IMG/VR virus record: IMGVR_UViG_3300005264_000003
Coordinates: 1 to 64,000 of that record
Direction: 5' to 3' (one strand)
Length of the DNA: 64,000 nucleotides
Origin: a virus
The stretch's first letter is position 1; each line of letters opens with the position of its first letter. The translations under genes were made by a program, and so were the position numbers. The notes under the pieces are model-generated. The model was not told the DNA's origin, searched no databases, and worked only from the letters and a program-made list of their open reading frames with translations. This document shows, one piece after another, positions 63,459 to 64,000 of this stretch.

Positions 63459-63746
63459 ATGACTAATGATGATTACTATGTAAGTAAAGTATTTATGTCA
63501 GATAGCAGCCTTGTTATCAATAGCATTAAAACTCAAGTCCTAAACGGATTTAAACAAAAGATTATAGATTTAGAGTTGGCAACAGAAGATGATGTAATTC
63601 TCGATGCGCTTGCTTCACATTTACTAGTACTAGAGGATGCGTATAATATAAGTATGTATAAGTTTCAATTTAAAATATTCACTGGAATAGTTAACAGAGA
63701 ACTTGCAGCCATTAGAGAGATGGTAGAATATGAAGAGACAGTATGA
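63459..63746 (+). CDS. 95-aa helical protein of unknown function
   Basis: It begins 3 bases after the preceding stop and its TGA overlaps the next ATG. The protein is acidic and almost entirely helical, with an amphipathic pattern that suits a small adaptor or oligomeric bundle. No strong ribosome binding site is seen, so coupling to the upstream gene is likely. No family was recognised. Confidence 0.5.
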   Translation: MTNDDYYVSKVFMSDSSLVINSIKTQVLNGFKQKIIDLELATEDDVILDALASHLLVLEDAYNISMYKFQFKIFTGIVNRELAAIREMVEYEETV

Positions 63747-64000
63747 TAAAGGAGCTATTAGAAAGACACTTTATTAAAGATGCAAAGGAACCAAGAAAGC
63801 ATATCGATAGATTCTATCCAACTCAATCATCAGTTCCAGTTAGCAAGCGTTCATATATAAAGCTAGAGGGGAAATGTCTGAGGGCAGCCTATTATAGCTG
63901 TCTTGGGTTACCAGAAGAGGCCGAGTTTAGCTTAACTAAGCAGTTGATCTTCGGTATGGGAGATTATACTGAAAGCCTTATTCTTGATACTTTAGAGAAA
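63743..64000 (+). CDS. Cas4/RecB-family nuclease, N-terminal 86 aa (cut by window edge)
   Basis: The start overlaps the previous stop (ATGA). The visible part shows RHIDRFYPTQSS, then GKCLRAAYYSCLGLP, then LIFGMGDYTESLILDTLEK. This is the N-terminal plan of PD-(D/E)XK nucleases of the Cas4/RecB class: a first Cys (C45) that often ligates an Fe-S cluster, and a Gly-Glu helix (E77) that starts the active site. The rest, including the PD and EXK parts, lies beyond the window. Phages use such enzymes in recombination or DNA end processing. It marks the end of the structural genes. Confidence 0.65.
   Translation, partial: MIKELLERHFIKDAKEPRKHIDRFYPTQSSVPVSKRSYIKLEGKCLRAAYYSCLGLPEEAEFSLTKQLIFGMGDYTESLILDTLEK

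Noticed and set aside
1-64000. tRNA genes, CRISPR arrays, insertion sequences, attachment sites
   Set aside because: Looked for cloverleaf-like segments, spaced repeats, transposase motifs and terminal inverted repeats; none was found by reading.

Overview
This is the structural-gene arm of a large contractile-tailed (myovirus-type) dsDNA bacteriophage. The sequence shows an AT-rich, tightly packed array of same-strand genes with TAATG/ATGA overlaps and AGGAG-type ribosome binding sites. The gene set covers packaging, head, neck, sheath, tube and baseplate. No bacterial housekeeping gene, tRNA, rRNA or CRISPR array was seen. The host cannot be named from the sequence; the Shine-Dalgarno sites and a consensus sigma70-type promoter point to an ordinary bacterial host.

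Layout. 1-1.1 kb: four tiny leftward genes, one of them broken into three reading frames. About 1.2 kb: divergent promoters. 1.29-4.8 kb: small rightward genes, including a Cys-cluster protein, a Walker-B-like fragment and a metallophosphoesterase. 4.8-6.2 kb: two Gly-rich proteins. 6.2-9.1 kb: large terminase interrupted by a 364-residue intein. 9.1-17.6 kb: unidentified virion-type genes, portal with a MuF-like tail, a broken homing endonuclease gene, and a protease-scaffold fusion with an internal ribosome binding site. 17.6-20.2 kb: an abundant head protein and the major capsid protein, closed by a terminator. 20.2-24.1 kb: neck and head-tail connectors. 24.1-30.4 kb: sheath, tube and two further tube-fold paralogues. 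30.4-31.4 kb: two tail-assembly chaperone-like genes. 31.4-50.1 kb: three back-to-back giant genes (1951, 1796 and 2452 aa). 50.0-63.7 kb: baseplate and peripheral tail proteins. The right edge cuts a Cas4/RecB-like nuclease gene.

The most unusual part is the giant-gene block. The first protein sits where the tape measure normally is and begins with a DEDDh-exonuclease-like domain. The second carries a DxDGD signature in the context seen in QDE-1/YonO-like double-psi beta-barrel RNA polymerases, so it is a candidate virion RNA polymerase. The third begins with a staphylococcal-nuclease-like domain that keeps its catalytic residues and continues into a baseplate-hub-like protein. All three also have hydrophobic Gly/Ala-rich segments. 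My inference is that this phage carries, and perhaps ejects with its DNA, a set of nucleic-acid enzymes as part of the tail. Motif identifications were made by eye and need profile or structure searches.

Regulatory signals are a TTGACA/TATATT promoter at 1208-1237, terminators after the capsid and tube genes, a UUCG hairpin between sheath and tube, a repeated intergenic TTAWTAACA motif ahead of several gene blocks, and a TATAA-CGGGGGT motif ahead of two leftward genes.
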